Origin: Pseudoselenomonas ruminantium
Lineage (GTDB): Bacteria; Bacillota; Negativicutes; Selenomonadales; Selenomonadaceae
Length of the DNA stretch: 34,900 bases
Direction of reading: 5' to 3'
Assembly: GCA_002373045.1 (NCBI GenBank)
Contig: DFHU01000025.1
Span: 1 to 34,900 of the forward strand
Below are positions 33,024-34,900 of this stretch, in pieces. The translations under genes were made by a program, and so were the position numbers. The notes under the pieces are model-generated. The model saw only the letters and a program-made list of their open reading frames with translations. It was not told where the DNA came from and searched no databases. The first letter of the stretch is position 1, and each line of letters opens with the position of its first letter.

Positions 33024-34217
33024 ATGGAGAAAAAATACAGTACATCAAAGCCCAGCTGGGTGCCAGAGGAACCAAATGAAAAATTTGCCTGTTCGGTCAT
33101 GGGGGGGATTGAAGGCATCAAGGATACCACCGTGGGGAATATCAATCCTGCACTGCAAAGCGGGAAGATGAAACCGAAAAAGCGGCTGATCATGTCCGAG
33201 GATGATTATGTGGATGGGGTGCTGAAAGGGGACAGGATGACGCTTTCCCGCGCCATCACGCTGATTGAAAGCAACAGTCCCCGCCACTTTGCCAAGGCGC
33301 AAAGGGTGCTGCAACGGTTGCTGCCGCATACAGGCAAAGCCCTGCGCATTGGCATTACCGGTGTGCCGGGAGCGGGCAAAAGTACCATGATTGAAGCCTT
33401 CGGCAATATGCTCTGCGATGCAGGGCATAAGGTCGCGGTGCTGACCGTCGACCCGACAAGTTCCGTCACCAAGGGCTCTATACTGGGGGATAAGACCCGG
33501 ATGGGGACCCTGTCACGGCGGCGGGAAGCCTTTATCCGCCCTTCACCGGCAGGCGGGACGCTGGGGGGCGTTGCCCGCAAGAGCCGTGAAACCATGCTGA
33601 TGTGCGAGGCGGCAGGTTATGATGTGATTATCATTGAGACCGTTGGGGTGGGCCAGTCAGAAACCACCGTGCGCTCGATGGTGGACTTCTTCCTGCTCGT
33701 GGTGCTCACCGGCGCTGGGGATGAATTGCAGGGGATCAAGAAGGGGATTATGGAACTTGCCGATGCCATTGTCGTCAACAAGGCCGATGGGGATAATTTG
33801 GTCAAGGCGAAGGTATCGCGGGGCCAGTATGAGCGGATGCTCGAATACATCCGCCCGGCAACTCCGGGCTGGCCAACTCACGCCTATATGTGTTCGGCCC
33901 TTGAAAAGACGGGCTTAAAAGAACTCTGGGAAGTCATCAAGGGCTTTCGGGAAAATACGCAAAAGAGCGGCATCTGGGATAAGCGCCGGGATGGACAGCT
34001 CCTGGACTGGATGCATAGCATGATTGACGAGCATCTGCACAATCTGTTCTTTGAAGACCCGGTGATTACGGGGAGAATGCCGGAGGTGCGCGAGGCCGTG
34101 CTCGATGGCACGATTTCGCCTACGCAGGCGGTGGCCGAGCTCGTGAAACTCTTTGATGTGGAGCGGGCGGCGCACCGGCAAGTGGATATCTTCCATCCCA
34201 AACAGGAAAAGGGGTGA
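33024..34217 (+). CDS. meaB: Methylmalonyl-CoA mutase-associated GTPase MeaB
   Basis: This G3E-family GTPase chaperone gates cobalamin loading and protects the mutase from inactivation. The 397 residues contain the P-loop GITGVPGAGKSTMIEAF, VLTVDPTSSVTKGSILGDKTRM, VIIIETVGVGQSETTV and the base-specificity NKADGDN, and finish with the dimerisation helices. Before the family start (GDRMTLSRAITLIESNSP) there are about 65 extra residues with a Trp/Pro-rich beginning (KPSWVPEEPNEKF) of unknown role. Start ATG 33024 is chosen for its five-base spacing to AAGGAGG; ATG 33021 and 32991 are less likely, the latter lying in the terminator loop. Confidence 0.93.
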   Translation: MEKKYSTSKPSWVPEEPNEKFACSVMGGIEGIKDTTVGNINPALQSGKMKPKKRLIMSEDDYVDGVLKGDRMTLSRAITLIESNSPRHFAKAQRVLQRLLPHTGKALRIGITGVPGAGKSTMIEAFGNMLCDAGHKVAVLTVDPTSSVTKGSILGDKTRMGTLSRRREAFIRPSPAGGTLGGVARKSRETMLMCEAAGYDVIIIETVGVGQSETTVRSMVDFFLLVVLTGAGDELQGIKKGIMELADAIVVNKADGDNLVKAKVSRGQYERMLEYIRPATPGWPTHAYMCSALEKTGLKELWEVIKGFRENTQKSGIWDKRRDGQLLDWMHSMIDEHLHNLFFEDPVITGRMPEVREAVLDGTISPTQAVAELVKLFDVERAAHRQVDIFHPKQEKG

Positions 34218-34221
34218 GTAT

Positions 34222-34785
34222 TTGTATACCAAGAAAATTTACTTTTCCGGCGGGGATTTCCATGAACTGCAGGAAGTCTTTGCTCATCTTCCAGGAGTGG
34301 TGACAACCCGCACGGGCTATATCAATGGGGAAAAGGAGGTAGCTTATGCGGATGTGGTATCGGGGAAGGTTATGGCCTATATGGGAGTGGAAGTAATTTA
34401 CAATCCCAAAAAGATGGATATATCCAAGCTTTTGGATATCCTCTTTGCCGTGGTCAATCCCTATGTTCCGGATGGACAGGGCAAGGCAAGAGGGCCAATG
34501 TACAGAGCCGGGGTGTTCTACACAGCGGCAGAAGATGAACCGCAGATACAACTGCATCTAAACTTCATTGCCAATCGGGGCAAAGCTCCGGCAGTAGGCA
34601 ATGCACAGCTTACGGTCAATGACCCCAACAGCAATCCGCAACGGACGCGTAAGCTCTATGCACTGGCCGAAAAGCTGCAAAGTTTTCAGCCGGCAGAAGA
34701 AGAACAGCAGGATTATCTCTCCCGCAATCCTGACACACTGACTTATATCGATTTTGCCAAGCTGCGGGAATATGTAAGGTTTTGA
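34222..34785 (+). CDS. MsrA-like protein lacking all cysteines
   Basis: The 187-residue protein aligns by eye with peptide methionine sulfoxide reductase A: LPGVVTTRTGYINGE, the VVSGKVMAYMGVEVIYNPKK strand-helix, LLDILFAVVNPYVPDGQG, MYRAGVFYTAAED and EEEQQDYLSRNP near the end. The catalytic site that reads GCFWG in MsrA reads GGDFH here, and there is no cysteine anywhere in the protein, so the classical sulfenic-acid chemistry is impossible. It starts with TTG 34222, with AGGGGTGAG overlapping the meaB stop, so it is probably translated from the mut transcript. A binding or regulatory role is possible; function unknown. Confidence 0.75.
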   Translation: MYTKKIYFSGGDFHELQEVFAHLPGVVTTRTGYINGEKEVAYADVVSGKVMAYMGVEVIYNPKKMDISKLLDILFAVVNPYVPDGQGKARGPMYRAGVFYTAAEDEPQIQLHLNFIANRGKAPAVGNAQLTVNDPNSNPQRTRKLYALAEKLQSFQPAEEEQQDYLSRNPDTLTYIDFAKLREYVRF

Positions 34786-34789
34786 AGTG

Positions 34790-34834
34790 AAAACTCCCTT
34801 GATGTGTGCAATAGCAGGCGTCAAGGGAGTTTTT
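34790..34834 (+). terminator. Terminator at the end of the mut operon
   Basis: A perfect 13-bp stem AAAACTCCCTTGA/TCAAGGGAGTTTT with an 18-base loop and a T tract follows the MsrA-like stop. The remaining bases to the window end hold nothing I can identify. Confidence 0.88.
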
Positions 34835-34900
34835 GTAAATTGCAGTTTATCGATGTTATTGCGAGATTGATTTTAGTTGTTACAGCTCAGTGGGGGCGGA

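Overview
The window looks like a chromosomal segment of a Negativicutes bacterium (Selenomonas-like; diderm Firmicutes). Supporting this are a B12-dependent methylmalonyl-CoA mutase pair with its GTPase (succinate-propionate pathway), a DUF5693 membrane protein next to the pyruvyl transferase CsaB, a Firmicutes-type order of an Orn/Lys/Arg decarboxylase-family gene, tmk, RNase M5 and rsmA, and strong purine-rich ribosome binding sites with frequent TTG/GTG starts. The genus is inferred from gene content, not proven.

Layout. 1-6840 (+): 3' part of secA, prfB, an LmeA-like (DUF2993) envelope protein, a DUF5693 polytopic membrane protein and csaB, closed by a terminator. 6895-12384 (+): a type I Wadjet/MksBEF-like SMC operon, jetA-jetB-jetC, with overlapping genes. 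It ends in a terminator and has no adjacent jetD nuclease gene. 12722-14428 (+): a methyl-accepting chemotaxis protein behind a structured leader. That leader shares a 16-bp direct repeat with the sequence at the jetC stop codon.

14446-18907 is the most rearranged part. Two long hairpins have unrelated arms but the same apical core. The second hairpin is split by a 4,234-bp AT-rich segment (14601-18834) flanked by an 8-bp direct repeat. The segment carries a small coiled-coil gene, a GNAT acetyltransferase remnant, a radical SAM/SPASM maturase with a 41-residue Cys-containing peptide (a candidate RiPP system missed by ordinary gene length cut-offs), and a complete IS256-family element at its right end only.

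18978-24679: a YgbA-family gene (-), then divergently a small membrane protein, a DegS-like histidine kinase, a YaaO-like PLP decarboxylase, tmk, rnmV and rsmA, mostly coupled by stop/start overlaps. 24723-26460: an AT-richer AlbA_2/HATPase (Schlafen-type) gene followed by five paired-heptamer repeats at 68/66/66/66-bp spacing. 26634-28136: an NhaC-family antiporter. 28217-34785: a sigma70 promoter, a cobalamin riboswitch with terminator, mutA, mutB, meaB and a cysteine-free MsrA-like protein. The riboswitch ties mutase expression to cofactor supply and MeaB protects or reloads the mutase, so this block is a B12-regulated propionate module.

Findings most worth follow-up are the iteron array beside the AlbA_2 gene, the SMC operon without a nuclease gene, the constant-loop/variable-arm hairpins, the insertion that split one of them, and the minimal radical-SAM/peptide pair.
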